From Ensifer adhaerens (GTDB lineage: Bacteria; Pseudomonadota; Alphaproteobacteria; Rhizobiales; Rhizobiaceae): 64,000 bases of DNA. The notes under the pieces are model-generated. The model made no database searches, had not been told where the DNA came from, and worked only from the letters and a program-made list of their open reading frames with translations. The stretch covers positions 806,001 to 870,000 of the forward strand of contig NZ_CP015880.1 in the NCBI RefSeq assembly GCF_000697965.2. The letters run 5' to 3'. Below are positions 53,188 to 62,427 of this stretch, piece after piece (the stretch's first letter is position 1; each line of letters starts with the position of its first letter). The position numbers and the translations under genes are program-made.

Positions 53188-53931
53188 TCAATACATCGGA
53201 GGAAGGCCGCCATTGGCGGCGCTCGCCATAGGAATGCCGCCGGCCGGCTCTGTCATCGGCGGTTCGGCCTGCAGCACGACGACGCGCGAATCGACCGGTA
53301 CGCGGCTGTAGAGGTCGATGATATCGGGATTGAAGAGACGGATGCAGCCGCTGGACACGGCCTTGCCGATCGACCAGGCCTCGGTCGTGCCGTGGATGCG
53401 AAACAGCGTGTCGCGGTTGCCCTGGAATAGATAGAGCGCGCGGGGGCCAAGCGGGTTGCGCACGCCCGGCTCCATGCCGCCGGCAAGCGGGCCGTAACGT
53501 TCCGGCTCGCGCGCCACCATCTCTTGCGTAGGCGTCCAGCGCGGCCATTCGGCCTTGCGCGCGATCCGCGCTTCACCTTCGAACTCAAGGCCGGCCTTGC
53601 CGACGCCGATGCCGTAGCGCATCGCCATGCCGCCATCCTGCACGAGGTAGAGGAAGCGGTTCTGGGTATCGATCACGATCGTGCCCGGCGGCTCATGCGT
53701 CTGGTAGGCGACCTGCTGGCGCAGATAGCGCTTGTCGACCTTGCTGATGTCGATGGCATCCAGTGGGAATTTCTCGTTCGGCAGCGGGCCGTACATCGCC
53801 ACGTAGTATGGATCCGGTCCCTTCGGCTTGGCTGGCCCCGACGTGGTGACGCAGCTTGCGAGCGTCGAGGTGGCGAGAAGAAGGGCGAAGAGCTGCGCCA
53901 GGCGGCCGGCGCTGTTCCGGGACACACACAT
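53188..53931 (-). CDS. L,D-transpeptidase lipoprotein (YkuD family)
   Basis: A 247-residue putative outer- or inner-membrane lipoprotein. The lipobox LASC ends at Cys27. The YkuD domain contains FRIHGTTEAWS and SSGCIRLFN, the catalytic His and Cys of enzymes that form 3-3 peptidoglycan cross-links or attach proteins to the wall. A Pro/Met-rich tail follows. The start at 53931 directly precedes a good lipoprotein signal; the open frame upstream is not needed. The gene is divergent from recO. Confidence 0.9.
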   Translation of the reverse strand: MCVSRNSAGRLAQLFALLLATSTLASCVTTSGPAKPKGPDPYYVAMYGPLPNEKFPLDAIDISKVDKRYLRQQVAYQTHEPPGTIVIDTQNRFLYLVQDGGMAMRYGIGVGKAGLEFEGEARIARKAEWPRWTPTQEMVAREPERYGPLAGGMEPGVRNPLGPRALYLFQGNRDTLFRIHGTTEAWSIGKAVSSGCIRLFNPDIIDLYSRVPVDSRVVVLQAEPPMTEPAGGIPMASAANGGLPPMY

Positions 53932-54145
53932 AATAAAGTTTTGATCCTGCTGATTGTCATTTTCGGGCGGGAGACACGGCTTTTGCCGCCCTTCCGTTCT
54001 AATGTCAAAGACGGCGTCGGGGCGGCGACAGCATGTCGCAAATGAGGCAACCATTAGGTGTGGCCGAAAGGCTACAGTCGGCAATGGTGTTTTGCTTCCG
54101 CAAGACAGCTTGATCCGCTTTCGACCACGGGTGTATGCCATAGCC

Positions 54146-54892
54146 ATGCAATGGAGCGATCAGGCCATCATTCTCGGGATCCGGCGGCACGGCGAAAGCT
54201 CGGCCATCGTCGAGGTCATGAGCGAAACCCACGGCCGGCATCTCGGCATGGTGCGCTCGGGGCGTTCGCGCACGATGCAGCCGGTGCTGCAGCCGGGCAA
54301 CTCGGTGGAGGTCACCTGGCGCGCCCGGCTCGACGAGCACATGGGCGAATTCCGGATCGAACCGGTGGAGCTGCGGGCCGCCCGGCTGATGGAAACGGCA
54401 ACCTCGGTCTATGGTATCCAGGCGCTCGGCGCTCTCCTTAGGCTGCTTCCCGAGCGCGACCCGCATCCGCATCTCTATGAGGCGCTGGCCGTCATCGTCG
54501 ACCATCTGGCCGATCCCGCCGACGCCGGCGAATTGTTCGTCCGTTTCGAACTCGCAGTCCTCAACGACCTCGGCTTCGGGCTCGATCTCACGGAATGCGT
54601 GGCGACGGGCGCCCGCACCGAGCTCGTTTACGTCTCGCCGAAATCGGGCAGGGCGGTCTGCCGGGAGGCCGGAGAGCGTTATGCCGACCGCATGTTGGCG
54701 TTGCCGGACTTCCTTTCGGCCGAAGCGCGAAGGGCTGCGGATCACGACAGCCTCGCCGCCGCCTTCCGCCTGACCGCCTTCTTCCTCCACCGCCATGTCT
54801 ATGAGCCGCGCGGCCTCGACGTTTCTTCCGCCCGCGACGGTTTCGTCCATGCGGCGCTGAAGGCGCTGAAAGCGCAATCCTCAGCCGCCTGA
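54146..54892 (+). CDS. recO: DNA repair protein RecO
   Basis: A 248-residue RecO, which anneals single-stranded DNA and helps RecR load RecA in RecF-pathway repair. The N-terminal OB fold ([23 protein letters not shown]) and the following AKG-like region, plus the [13 protein letters not shown] zinc-finger-like segment, are typical, though cysteine pairs are incomplete (CVATG, CREAG). It is separate from the era operon. The thioesterase gene follows in 16 bp, a likely co-transcript. Confidence 0.93.
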   Translation: MQWSDQAIILGIRRHGESSAIVEVMSETHGRHLGMVRSGRSRTMQPVLQPGNSVEVTWRARLDEHMGEFRIEPVELRAARLMETATSVYGIQALGALLRLLPERDPHPHLYEALAVIVDHLADPADAGELFVRFELAVLNDLGFGLDLTECVATGARTELVYVSPKSGRAVCREAGERYADRMLALPDFLSAEARRAADHDSLAAAFRLTAFFLHRHVYEPRGLDVSSARDGFVHAALKALKAQSSAA

Positions 54893-54908
54893 TTCCCAGG
54901 AGTTATCG

Positions 54909-55418
54909 ATGTACCAAGAGCTTTATCCCGGCATGTCCGTATCCGGCGTCGGCGTGCTGTCGCTCGACCGCGTCGCCCGCGATGGCGGTCTCAAGGCAAT
55001 GCAGGATCTTTTGAGCGGCGAGCTGCCGGCGCCGCCGATGTCGAAGACGCTGAAGTTCGGGTTGAGCGAAGTCGAGGAGGGTCGGGTGGTCTTCAAGGGG
55101 CTGCCGACCGAGGAACACCTCAATCCGCTTGGCACAGTGCATGGCGGATGGACGGCAACGATCATGGATTCGGCCCTCGGCTGCGCTGTCTTCACCACCG
55201 TCAAACCTGGGGAGGCCTATACGACGGTCGAGTTCAAGGTGAACCTCGTGCGGCCGCTGCTGCCCGATATGGGCGAGGTCTTCTGCGAGGGGCGCATCGT
55301 GCATCGTGGCCGCACCATCGCGACCTCCGAAGCCTGGCTGCGCGACCGCAACGGCAAGCTGCTCGCCCACGGCACCGAAACCTGCGCCATCTTCCCGATC
55401 GACAATCTCAGGCGTTAA
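54909..55418 (+). CDS. PaaI-family hotdog thioesterase
   Basis: A 169-residue hotdog-fold thioesterase. HLNPLGTVHGGWTATIMDSALG carries the conserved HGG-x(6)-D catalytic/CoA-binding motif; YTTVEFKVNLVRPL and FCEGRIVHRGRTIATSEAWL complete the fold. It hydrolyses an acyl- or aryl-CoA, exact substrate unknown. It is 16 bp downstream of recO and is followed by two tandem palindromic repeats and a terminator. Confidence 0.9.
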   Translation: MYQELYPGMSVSGVGVLSLDRVARDGGLKAMQDLLSGELPAPPMSKTLKFGLSEVEEGRVVFKGLPTEEHLNPLGTVHGGWTATIMDSALGCAVFTTVKPGEAYTTVEFKVNLVRPLLPDMGEVFCEGRIVHRGRTIATSEAWLRDRNGKLLAHGTETCAIFPIDNLRR

Positions 55419-55525
55419 AGCAATTCCAGGAAAAGTGCGAAGCGGTTTTCCGTCCGGAATTGCGTCACTTCAAGCTGAGCAATTCCAGGAAAAGTGCGAA
55501 GCGGTTTTCCGCCCGGAATTGCGTC
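55419..55525. repeat. Two tandem copies of a 48-bp palindromic element
   Basis: Copies at 55419-55466 and 55478-55525 differ at one base. Each is a nested inverted repeat: outer GCAATTCC/GGAATTGC and inner GGAAAA/TTTTCC, with a GTGCGAAGCGG loop. The core is shared with the element at 35866 and the outer part with a fragment at 62388. They form strong RNA hairpins downstream of the thioesterase stop. Confidence 0.9.
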
Positions 55526-55549
55526 GGTCAAGCAATGTCGGAAGCAAGA

Positions 55550-55580
55550 AACGCCGCGCAGAATGGCGCGGCGTTCCTTT
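55550..55580. terminator. Rho-independent terminator between thioesterase and phoX-like genes
   Basis: AACGCCGCGC and GCGCGGCGTT form a 10-bp stem with a six-base loop followed by CCTTTTT. It can end transcription from both converging genes. Confidence 0.9.
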
Positions 55581-55598
55581 TTGTAATCGCAGTCCTGA

Positions 55599-57611
55599 TC
55601 AGCCGATGCGGCCGCCGCCCTGCTTCGTTACGGCGACGACAGCCGGGCGTACCGGCATGTCGTCCTGGAAGTCCGGCCAGCGGGTGGCCGGCGTCTCGTA
55701 AGTTGCAAGGCCGGCGTCGCCGGGGTGCTGGACGGCGAGGAAAAATGTGTCCGAGGTCGGGTTGAAGCAGGGGCCGCACATTTCGGCGCCGACCGGCACG
55801 CGGAAGAAGAGCTTCGACGTGCCGCGGGCGGCGCCGTCCGTGTCGATCGCCCAGATACCGTCGGTGCGGCCGGTGTCCTTCTCGTTGTTGCCGTCGGTCG
55901 ATACCCAGAGGCGGCCATCGGTGTCGATGGCGCAATTGTCGGGCATGCCGAACCAGCCGTTCTTGGTGGTGGCGGTCGAGAACGAAGCGCCGACCTCGGC
56001 AACGCTCGGATCGCCGCACTTCAAGAGAACGTCCCAGCGGCTCTTCAGCGACGCGAAGTCGCCGTCGGTCTCGGTGATCTCGACGATGTGGCCGAAGGCG
56101 TTCTTGGCGCGCGGGTTGGCCGCGTCGACTTCTTCGGCCTTGCGCTTGGTGTTGTTGGTCAGCATCACGTAGACCTTGCCCGTCTTCGGGTTCGGCTGAA
56201 CGTCTTCCGGACGGTCCATCTTGGTGGCACCGAGCGCGTCGGAGGCAAGACGGGTGTTGATCAGCACGTCCGCCTGCGAGGCAAAGCCGTTGGCTTCGGT
56301 CAGCGGGCCTTCGCCGTGCGTCAGCGGCATCCAGGTGACGGAGCCGTCTTCGTCGAACTTGGCGACATAGAGCGTGCCCTCGTCGAAGAGGTCCATGTTG
56401 GCGGCGCGATCGTCAGGGTTGAAAGTGCCCTTGGTCACGAACTTGTAGACATAGTCGTAGCGCTCGTCGTCGCCGGAATAGAGCACGACGCGGCCGTCCT
56501 TGTTGACGATCGATTCGCAGCCTTCGTGCTTGAAACGGCCGAGGGCTGTGCGCTTCTTCGGCACCGACGTCGGATCAAGCGCGTCGACCTCGACGATCCA
56601 GCCGAAGCGATTGGCTTCGTTCGGCTCTTTGGAGACGTCGAAACGGTCGTAGAAGGACGCCCATTCATACTGGCCGCCCGGTGCGCCCAGCCGCTTCAGC
56701 TGCTTGTATTCCGGATGGTTCTCGGCAATCTCGCCGCCGAAATAGCCGTTGAAGTTTTCTTCGGCCATCATGTAGGTGCCCCAGGCGGTGACGCCGCCGG
56801 CGCAGTTGTTGAGCGTGCCGAACACCTTTTTGCCGGTCGGGTCGGACGGCGTCTTCAGGCGGTCGTGACCGGCGGCCGGGCCGGTGATCTGCATCTCGGT
56901 GTTGACGGTGATGCGACGGTTGTTCTTGCCGTCGAGAACCGGCTGCCACTTGCCGTCGACCTTGCGGATCTCGATGATCGTGCCGCCATGTGCGGCCATC
57001 TCGATGTCGACCAGCTCCTTGCTGTATTCGCCGAGAACGACCTTCTCTTCCTCGACTTCCTTGCCGTCCTTCGTCACCTTTTCCTTCACGACGCTGGCGA
57101 AGGCCGGGAACATCAGTTCGGCATTGGTGTATTCGTGGTTGACGACGAGCAGGCCGTGGTCGGCGCTGCCGTCGAGCGGGATGAAGCCAACATAGTCGTT
57201 GTTGTAGCCGAACAGCTTTTCCTGGGCAGCGGCCGTCTGGTTCTTCGGGTCGAACTCCGGGCTGTCGGCGAAGATCTTGTCGCCCCAGCGAAGCAGGACG
57301 TCGGCATCGTAACCTTCGGCGACCTGGTGCTTTTCGTCGACGCCGGCTTCGATCTCGGTAAAGTCGAAGCGCGAACCGTCCTCGGCGCGTGCCTCTTCGG
57401 CGGTCAGGAGAGCGAGCGGGCTGACGGTGGTCGAGATCGCGGCAACTGCCAGCGAGCCGCCGATGAACGACCGGCGCGAGAAGCGGCGGTGGATGATGTC
57501 GCCCATTGTCGGATTGGCGGAACAGTTGTGGCCGACGTCTTCCAGCTCTTCCCTGCGTTCCGTCAGCGTCTTGAATTCGGTCTCTTCCGTCTGGCCGAGA
57601 TGCTTGTCCAT
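55599..57611 (-). CDS. phoX: Tat-exported PhoX-family alkaline phosphatase (DUF839)
   Basis: A 670-residue periplasmic phosphatase releasing phosphate from organic esters; PhoX enzymes use calcium and iron. A twin-arginine signal is at about residues 42-75 (RRFSRRSFIGG), with a 40-residue leader that is long for this class. Typical segments include HEYTNAELMF, GGTIIEIR, NCAGGVTAWGTYMMAEENFNGYFG and RPEDVQPNPKTG. GGAG precedes the ATG at 57611. A Pho-box-like site lies 76 bp upstream, fitting induction on phosphate starvation. Confidence 0.9.
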   Translation of the reverse strand: MDKHLGQTEETEFKTLTERREELEDVGHNCSANPTMGDIIHRRFSRRSFIGGSLAVAAISTTVSPLALLTAEEARAEDGSRFDFTEIEAGVDEKHQVAEGYDADVLLRWGDKIFADSPEFDPKNQTAAAQEKLFGYNNDYVGFIPLDGSADHGLLVVNHEYTNAELMFPAFASVVKEKVTKDGKEVEEEKVVLGEYSKELVDIEMAAHGGTIIEIRKVDGKWQPVLDGKNNRRITVNTEMQITGPAAGHDRLKTPSDPTGKKVFGTLNNCAGGVTAWGTYMMAEENFNGYFGGEIAENHPEYKQLKRLGAPGGQYEWASFYDRFDVSKEPNEANRFGWIVEVDALDPTSVPKKRTALGRFKHEGCESIVNKDGRVVLYSGDDERYDYVYKFVTKGTFNPDDRAANMDLFDEGTLYVAKFDEDGSVTWMPLTHGEGPLTEANGFASQADVLINTRLASDALGATKMDRPEDVQPNPKTGKVYVMLTNNTKRKAEEVDAANPRAKNAFGHIVEITETDGDFASLKSRWDVLLKCGDPSVAEVGASFSTATTKNGWFGMPDNCAIDTDGRLWVSTDGNNEKDTGRTDGIWAIDTDGAARGTSKLFFRVPVGAEMCGPCFNPTSDTFFLAVQHPGDAGLATYETPATRWPDFQDDMPVRPAVVAVTKQGGGRIG

Positions 57612-57686
57612 GATCGGGTCTCCTGGTTGAACGATGGAAACCACCGCGCAAGGCAGCGGTGTTCATCCGCCTGTACCAGCTGCCCC

Positions 57687-57704
57687 ATGACAGTTCTGCG
57701 ACAT
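57687..57704 (-). promoter_or_regulatory. Candidate Pho box upstream of phoX
   Basis: On the minus strand this reads ATGTCGC AGAA CTGTCAT. The second half is an exact Pho-box heptamer and the first matches at its TGTC core with the usual four-base spacer, 76 bp upstream of phoX. It is the expected PhoB target. Confidence 0.6.
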
Positions 57705-57806
57705 TTCCGTGAAGAGATTACAGCGCTCGGCCGTCTATAGATTTGGCGCTTGCATAAAAGTCTGTATGGTTGCGCGCGCCGGCGATTGCGACTGCCAGGG
57801 GAAAGT

Positions 57807-60686
57807 ATGTTCGAACTTATTGCTTTAGCTGCCTTTATTCTGGCCCTGTCCGCCTATCTCGGCAACCGAAGGACGACCGAGCGTCTTGGTGCCGAACTCG
57901 CCGCCCTCAAGGCGGAGGTCGTGGCGCTGAGGGCCGCTCCGGGCGGAGGCGCCCCGGCTGAAACGGCGACCGAGGCGTTTGCGGCTGCGGACGAGTTGCC
58001 GGCCATGTCGGAGACGCCGGAGCCAGAGACGCTGGACGATGCCGCTGCCGCCTTCTCGGCCAGTGCGCGCGAGGGCGCGCGGATTTTCGGCGATGCGGAA
58101 GGAGCCGCGGCCAAAATCGAGGGCGAGGAGACGATCGCTGCCAGCACGGAAGCACCGCAGCCGGTCGCAACCGTACCCCGTCAGACCGAAAGCCTGGAAA
58201 GTCGCCTCGGCGCCCGTTGGGCCGTCTGGGTTGGCGGCATCGCGTTGGCGCTCGGCGGCGTCTTCATGGTCAAGTATTCAATCGATGCCGGGCTGTTGAG
58301 CCCGGCGGTTCGCCTGACGCTTGCTGCCTTGTTCGGCCTCCTGCTGATGGCGGCGGGCGAGGTCATCCGTCGGCGCGCGGTGCCCGTGATCGCCAACGAA
58401 TTCCAGAACGCCATGATCCCCGGCATCCTGACGGCGGCCGGTGCCGTCACCCTCTTCGGGGTCGCCTATGCCGCCTATGGCATCTACGACTATATCGGCA
58501 CGGGCACGGCCTTCGTTCTCCTGGCGGCGATTTCGCTCGCCACTGTTGGTCTGTCGCTGCTGCATGGGCAGGCGCTCGCTGGCCTCGGCCTGCTTGCCTC
58601 GCTGATCACGCCGGCGCTGGTTTCGAGCAACGAACCGCGCCCCTGGGTTCTTTTCGGCTTCCTCGCGATCGTTTGGCTCGCGACCCTGCTTGCATCGCGG
58701 CTGCGCCGATGGACCGTAGTGCCGACGCTTGCCAATGTTGGCATAGGGCTCTGGGGCCTTGCCTATGTCGCTGCGGCATCGCCCTTCGAAGCACGGCCGG
58801 TCGCTTTCGTCCTACTTGTGATGATCGCCGGCATCGGACTTATCTGGCCTGCCGCCATCGAACGGGAGCCAGTGGCAGAAGCGCGCGAAGTGCGTGATGC
58901 GACTGAAGGGTCCGAAATGCTGGAGCCGACCGAAGCGACAACCCGACCCCGGGCCGTCGTCGGGCCATGGGAACGCCTGTTCGTTCCACCGCACGCGGCA
59001 ATCTCCATTTCGGCCGCGATCGTCGTCACCATGCTTGCGCTCCTCCTCATCAGCCCGGCAGTCTATGCGGTCCGCTTTCCGGTGGCGGAGTTTGCAGTTG
59101 TCGTTGCGGCGCTGGCGGCGTTGGGCGCCTGGCGGACAACGGCAGTCTATCCCGCCGTGCTTTCAGCGGTCGGCGCTGTTGCTGGCGTCTGGAGCCTGAC
59201 GGCGCTGAGCGGCGTGCTCGCCTATCTCGATCCCTCGCTGGCCGACGCTCTTCCGGCAGTCGTCCTGCCCGGGCGCACCGCGATGATCACCGCAATGCTG
59301 CTTGCGACGCTGTTCGTCGCACTCGGCGGTTTCGTGCTGTCGCGCCGGCTCGTCGCCCATCCGCAATATTCGACACTCTGGGCGGGCATCGCCGCGGTCG
59401 TTCCGGTCGCGCTCGTCGCGATGTCGTTCCTGATGACCGGCAACTATTCCTTCGACCTGCCGCACGGCCTGTTCTCACTCGTCGCCGGGGCGGCGCTGTT
59501 GGCGCTTGCGGACTGGCTCTACCGCCGCGAAAGCGAGGCGATGGCGCGCGATACGGCGGCCGGCTTGCTGGTGGCCGGCTCCTTCACCTTTCTCGTGTTT
59601 GCCCTCCACGCCTGGACGGACGGGCTGGTCACGACGCTTGCGATCGCCGTGCTTGGAACGGCCTATGCGCTCGCCACGCGGATCCGCACCTGGCCGATCC
59701 TGCCGTGGATGACTGGTGCAGCTGCCGTCGTCGTACTCGGGCGCATCGCCTGGGAGCCGACGATCGTCGGTGCCGGCAATCTCGGCACCACGCCCGTCTT
59801 CAATGCGCTGCTGCCGGGCTACGGCATTCCCGCCGTGCTGCTTGCGGGCTCCGCCTATTTCCTGAGATCCTGGCCAGGCACGCGGGTGCGCAACCTGCTG
59901 CAGGCGCTTGCCAGCCTTTTCGTGCTGTTGACGCTCGCGATCCTGGTGCGCCATGCGATGAACGGCGGCGTGCTCGACAGCGCGGTGCCGACCCTCGGCG
60001 AGCAGTCGATCTACACGCTGCTGGCAATCGGCGCCTCGGCGATCTTCATGAGCCTCGACATGAAATCACCGAGCCCGGTCTTCCGCTACGGCGGCATGGG
60101 CCTCGGCGTGCTCTCGATGCTGTCGGTGCTTTCGGCGCATCTCCTCGGCCTCAACCCCTATTTCAGCGGCGAACTGCTGGGGCGTATCCCGTTCTTCGAC
60201 CTGCTGTTGATCGGTTATCTGTTACCGGGGCTCGGCTATGCGGGGCTCGCCTGGTATGCACGCGACAAGCGGCCCTTGCCCTATGTCATGGCACTTGCGG
60301 TCAGCGGCGCGGTGCTTGCTTTCGCCTGGGCAAGCCTCACGGTGCGCCGTGTCTGGCAGGGGGAAAACATTGCGGACTGGAAGGGCTTTCTGCAGGGCGA
60401 GACCTACACCTATTCGGTCGTCTGGCTGCTGCTCGGCGTGCTGCTGCTGGTGCTCGGCTCGCGCTTCCATGCCAAGAGCATCCGCATCGCGTCGGCCGTT
60501 CTGGTCTTCGTTGCCGTGCTGAAGGTGTTCCTGATCGACATGTCCAACCTCGAAGGTTTCCTGCGGGCTCTGTCCTTCATCGGCCTTGGCGGGGTATTGA
60601 TCGGGATAGGGCTCTTCTACCAGAAGATCTTGTCCGGCGTTGGCGCTGCACCGACGGCGCCGGCAAAGCCTGCCGAACAGCAATAG
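57807..60686 (+). CDS. DUF2339 multi-pass membrane protein
   Basis: A very large (959-residue) membrane protein. After one helix and a short coiled-coil (RTTERLGAELAALKAEVVAL) comes an acidic/Ala-rich cytosolic stretch (about residues 50-140). Some 25 or more hydrophobic helices then fill the rest, with family features ESRLGARWAVWVGGIALALGG and FLIDMSNLEGFLRALSF near the ends. Function is unknown. GGGGAAAGT precedes the ATG at 57807. The HD hydrolase gene begins 6 bp after its stop, so the two are co-transcribed. Confidence 0.88.
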   Translation: MFELIALAAFILALSAYLGNRRTTERLGAELAALKAEVVALRAAPGGGAPAETATEAFAAADELPAMSETPEPETLDDAAAAFSASAREGARIFGDAEGAAAKIEGEETIAASTEAPQPVATVPRQTESLESRLGARWAVWVGGIALALGGVFMVKYSIDAGLLSPAVRLTLAALFGLLLMAAGEVIRRRAVPVIANEFQNAMIPGILTAAGAVTLFGVAYAAYGIYDYIGTGTAFVLLAAISLATVGLSLLHGQALAGLGLLASLITPALVSSNEPRPWVLFGFLAIVWLATLLASRLRRWTVVPTLANVGIGLWGLAYVAAASPFEARPVAFVLLVMIAGIGLIWPAAIEREPVAEAREVRDATEGSEMLEPTEATTRPRAVVGPWERLFVPPHAAISISAAIVVTMLALLLISPAVYAVRFPVAEFAVVVAALAALGAWRTTAVYPAVLSAVGAVAGVWSLTALSGVLAYLDPSLADALPAVVLPGRTAMITAMLLATLFVALGGFVLSRRLVAHPQYSTLWAGIAAVVPVALVAMSFLMTGNYSFDLPHGLFSLVAGAALLALADWLYRRESEAMARDTAAGLLVAGSFTFLVFALHAWTDGLVTTLAIAVLGTAYALATRIRTWPILPWMTGAAAVVVLGRIAWEPTIVGAGNLGTTPVFNALLPGYGIPAVLLAGSAYFLRSWPGTRVRNLLQALASLFVLLTLAILVRHAMNGGVLDSAVPTLGEQSIYTLLAIGASAIFMSLDMKSPSPVFRYGGMGLGVLSMLSVLSAHLLGLNPYFSGELLGRIPFFDLLLIGYLLPGLGYAGLAWYARDKRPLPYVMALAVSGAVLAFAWASLTVRRVWQGENIADWKGFLQGETYTYSVVWLLLGVLLLVLGSRFHAKSIRIASAVLVFVAVLKVFLIDMSNLEGFLRALSFIGLGGVLIGIGLFYQKILSGVGAAPTAPAKPAEQQ

Positions 60687-60692
60687 GACATC

Positions 60693-61349
60693 ATGACAGA
60701 GATTTCGAAACTCGCGGCCGCCTTCGCGCCGCATGAGGAACTTGCGGCGGCGTTGCTGCCGCATGCCTTCGCCGCCGATGACGGCTCGCACGATGCCGCA
60801 CATCTGATCCGTGTCTGGAAGAATGCCGCCCGCATCCAGGCGGAGGAGGGCAGTGAGGCGCGTTTGCTCGCCGCCGCGGTGCTGCTGCATGACTGCGTCT
60901 CGGTCGAGAAGAACTCGCCCCTGCGCACGCAGGCATCACGACTGGCGGCCGAAAAGGCGACGGGCATTCTGAAAGATCTCGGTTGGGGCACGGATGAGAT
61001 TGCCGCGGTGGCGCACGCCATCCTGACGCACAGCTTCTCGGCGAACATCCCGCCGGAAACCCTGGAGGCGAAGATCCTTCAGGATGCCGATCGGCTGGAT
61101 GCGATCGGCATGGTCGGCGCTGCCCGCTGCTTCTACATCGCCGGGCGCATGGGCAGCGGCCTTTACGACCCGCTCGATCCGTTGGCTGAGGCGCGGGCGC
61201 TCGATGACAAGGCCTTCGCCATCGATCATTTCGAGACCAAGCTCTTCCGGCTCGCTGACGGGTTCAAGACCGAGGCCGGCCGCCGTCTGGCTCACGAGCG
61301 TGAGCAGCGGCTACGCGACGTACTCGCCATGATGCTGGATGAAATCTAG
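60693..61349 (+). CDS. HD-domain phosphohydrolase
   Basis: A 218-residue soluble HD hydrolase. Metal ligands appear in HDAAHLIRVWKNA (first His), LLHDCV (HD pair) and LQDADRLDAIG (last Asp). Related proteins (YedJ-like) hydrolyse nucleotides or other phosphate esters; the substrate here is unknown. It overlaps no other gene and is 6 bp downstream of the DUF2339 gene, suggesting a joint role that is not described to my knowledge. Confidence 0.88.
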   Translation: MTEISKLAAAFAPHEELAAALLPHAFAADDGSHDAAHLIRVWKNAARIQAEEGSEARLLAAAVLLHDCVSVEKNSPLRTQASRLAAEKATGILKDLGWGTDEIAAVAHAILTHSFSANIPPETLEAKILQDADRLDAIGMVGAARCFYIAGRMGSGLYDPLDPLAEARALDDKAFAIDHFETKLFRLADGFKTEAGRRLAHEREQRLRDVLAMMLDEI

Positions 61350-61529
61350 TTGCCGGGAAGGGCGTGGGGCGCTTTTCTGCGAGCGATTGTGCCGCGCCGA
61401 TTGCACCGGAACATTTCTCCGTTTCCATCAAGCCGAGAAATGATCTAGGCCTTTCAACGGATTGCAGCCGCCCGGTGAATCGGATCGTCAGGCGCTTGAA
61501 TCAGTTTTTGAAGATGGAAGGAACTGTCC

Positions 61530-62381
61530 ATGAAGGTGACCGGCCTCAACATTCATCCGCTGAAGAGCGGTCGCGCGATTGCCCGCGAGACGGTCTCGGT
61601 CAATCTCGACGGCGTCGAGGGTGACCGGCGTTTCATGCTGATCCAGCCGGATGGGCGCTTTATCACCCAGCGCGAACTGCAGACATTGGCGCAGGTTGAG
61701 GCGAGCCACATCGATGGCGGCGTGCACCTGAGGATGGGTGAGCGGGAGATCTCCGTCCGCTTCGATCCGGACCGTCGTCTGAACGTCGTCGTTTGGGGCA
61801 GCGAGGTCGATGCCGCCGTGTCGGATGAAACGACGGACGAGGTTCTCTCTTCATGGTTCGGCCGCCCGGTCAGGCTCGCCCATATGGACGCCTCGGCCGA
61901 ACGGCTCGTCGGCGCCGAATGGGCAGGAGCGGCCGCACCCGTCGGCTTTGCCGATGGCTTTCCGATCCTGATCACGACCACGGGTTCGCTTGCCGATCTC
62001 AACCGGACGCTCGCCGAAAAGGGCCAGGAACCGGTCGGCATGGAACGGTTCCGCACCAACATCCTCGTCGACTGCGATGAAGCCTGGGAGGAGGATTTCT
62101 GGGAGAGCGTCGAGATCGGCGGCATCCGCTTCGATCTCGTCAAACCCTGCTCGCGCTGCATCATGACGACCCAGGACCAGATCACCGGCGAGCGCATCGG
62201 CGGCAATCCGATCCAGGGGTTGGCGGAGAAGCGCATGTCGGCCGACCGCCGCGTGACCGGCGTGCTCTTCGGCTGGAATGCGGTGCCGCGCAGCGAAGGC
62301 ACCGTGAAGCTCGGCGATGAGGTCAAGATCATCGGCCGACGCGGCGAGCGCTGGCCGATGAAGGTGCGTGCTTCGGCTTAG
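61530..62381 (+). CDS. MOSC-domain protein, YcbX-like
   Basis: A 283-residue protein with an N-terminal MOSC_N beta-barrel (LNIHPLKSGRAIARETVSV, GVEGDRRFMLI) and a MOSC domain ending KPCSRCIMTTQDQITGE, whose cysteine is the molybdenum-cofactor ligand position. Relatives such as YcbX and mARC reduce N-hydroxylated compounds. Unlike E. coli YcbX, it has no C-terminal ferredoxin domain, so it would need a separate electron donor. It follows the HD gene by 180 bp. Confidence 0.9.
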   Translation: MKVTGLNIHPLKSGRAIARETVSVNLDGVEGDRRFMLIQPDGRFITQRELQTLAQVEASHIDGGVHLRMGEREISVRFDPDRRLNVVVWGSEVDAAVSDETTDEVLSSWFGRPVRLAHMDASAERLVGAEWAGAAAPVGFADGFPILITTTGSLADLNRTLAEKGQEPVGMERFRTNILVDCDEAWEEDFWESVEIGGIRFDLVKPCSRCIMTTQDQITGERIGGNPIQGLAEKRMSADRRVTGVLFGWNAVPRSEGTVKLGDEVKIIGRRGERWPMKVRASA

Positions 62382-62387
62382 TTCAGA

Positions 62388-62406
62388 AGCAATTCCGGAC
62401 GGAAAC
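62388..62406. repeat. Fragment of the palindromic intergenic element
   Basis: AGCAATTCCGGACGGAAAC resembles the outer half of the elements at 55419-55525, but the second half is lost. It stands between the convergent MOSC and PhyH genes. Confidence 0.5.
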
Positions 62407-62427
62407 GATCTCACGCGTTTCTCGGTA

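Noticed and set aside
55725..57740. 671-codon plus-strand frame opposite phoX
   Set aside because: Antisense of a convincing Tat-exported enzyme; the composition is that of a reversed coding frame.
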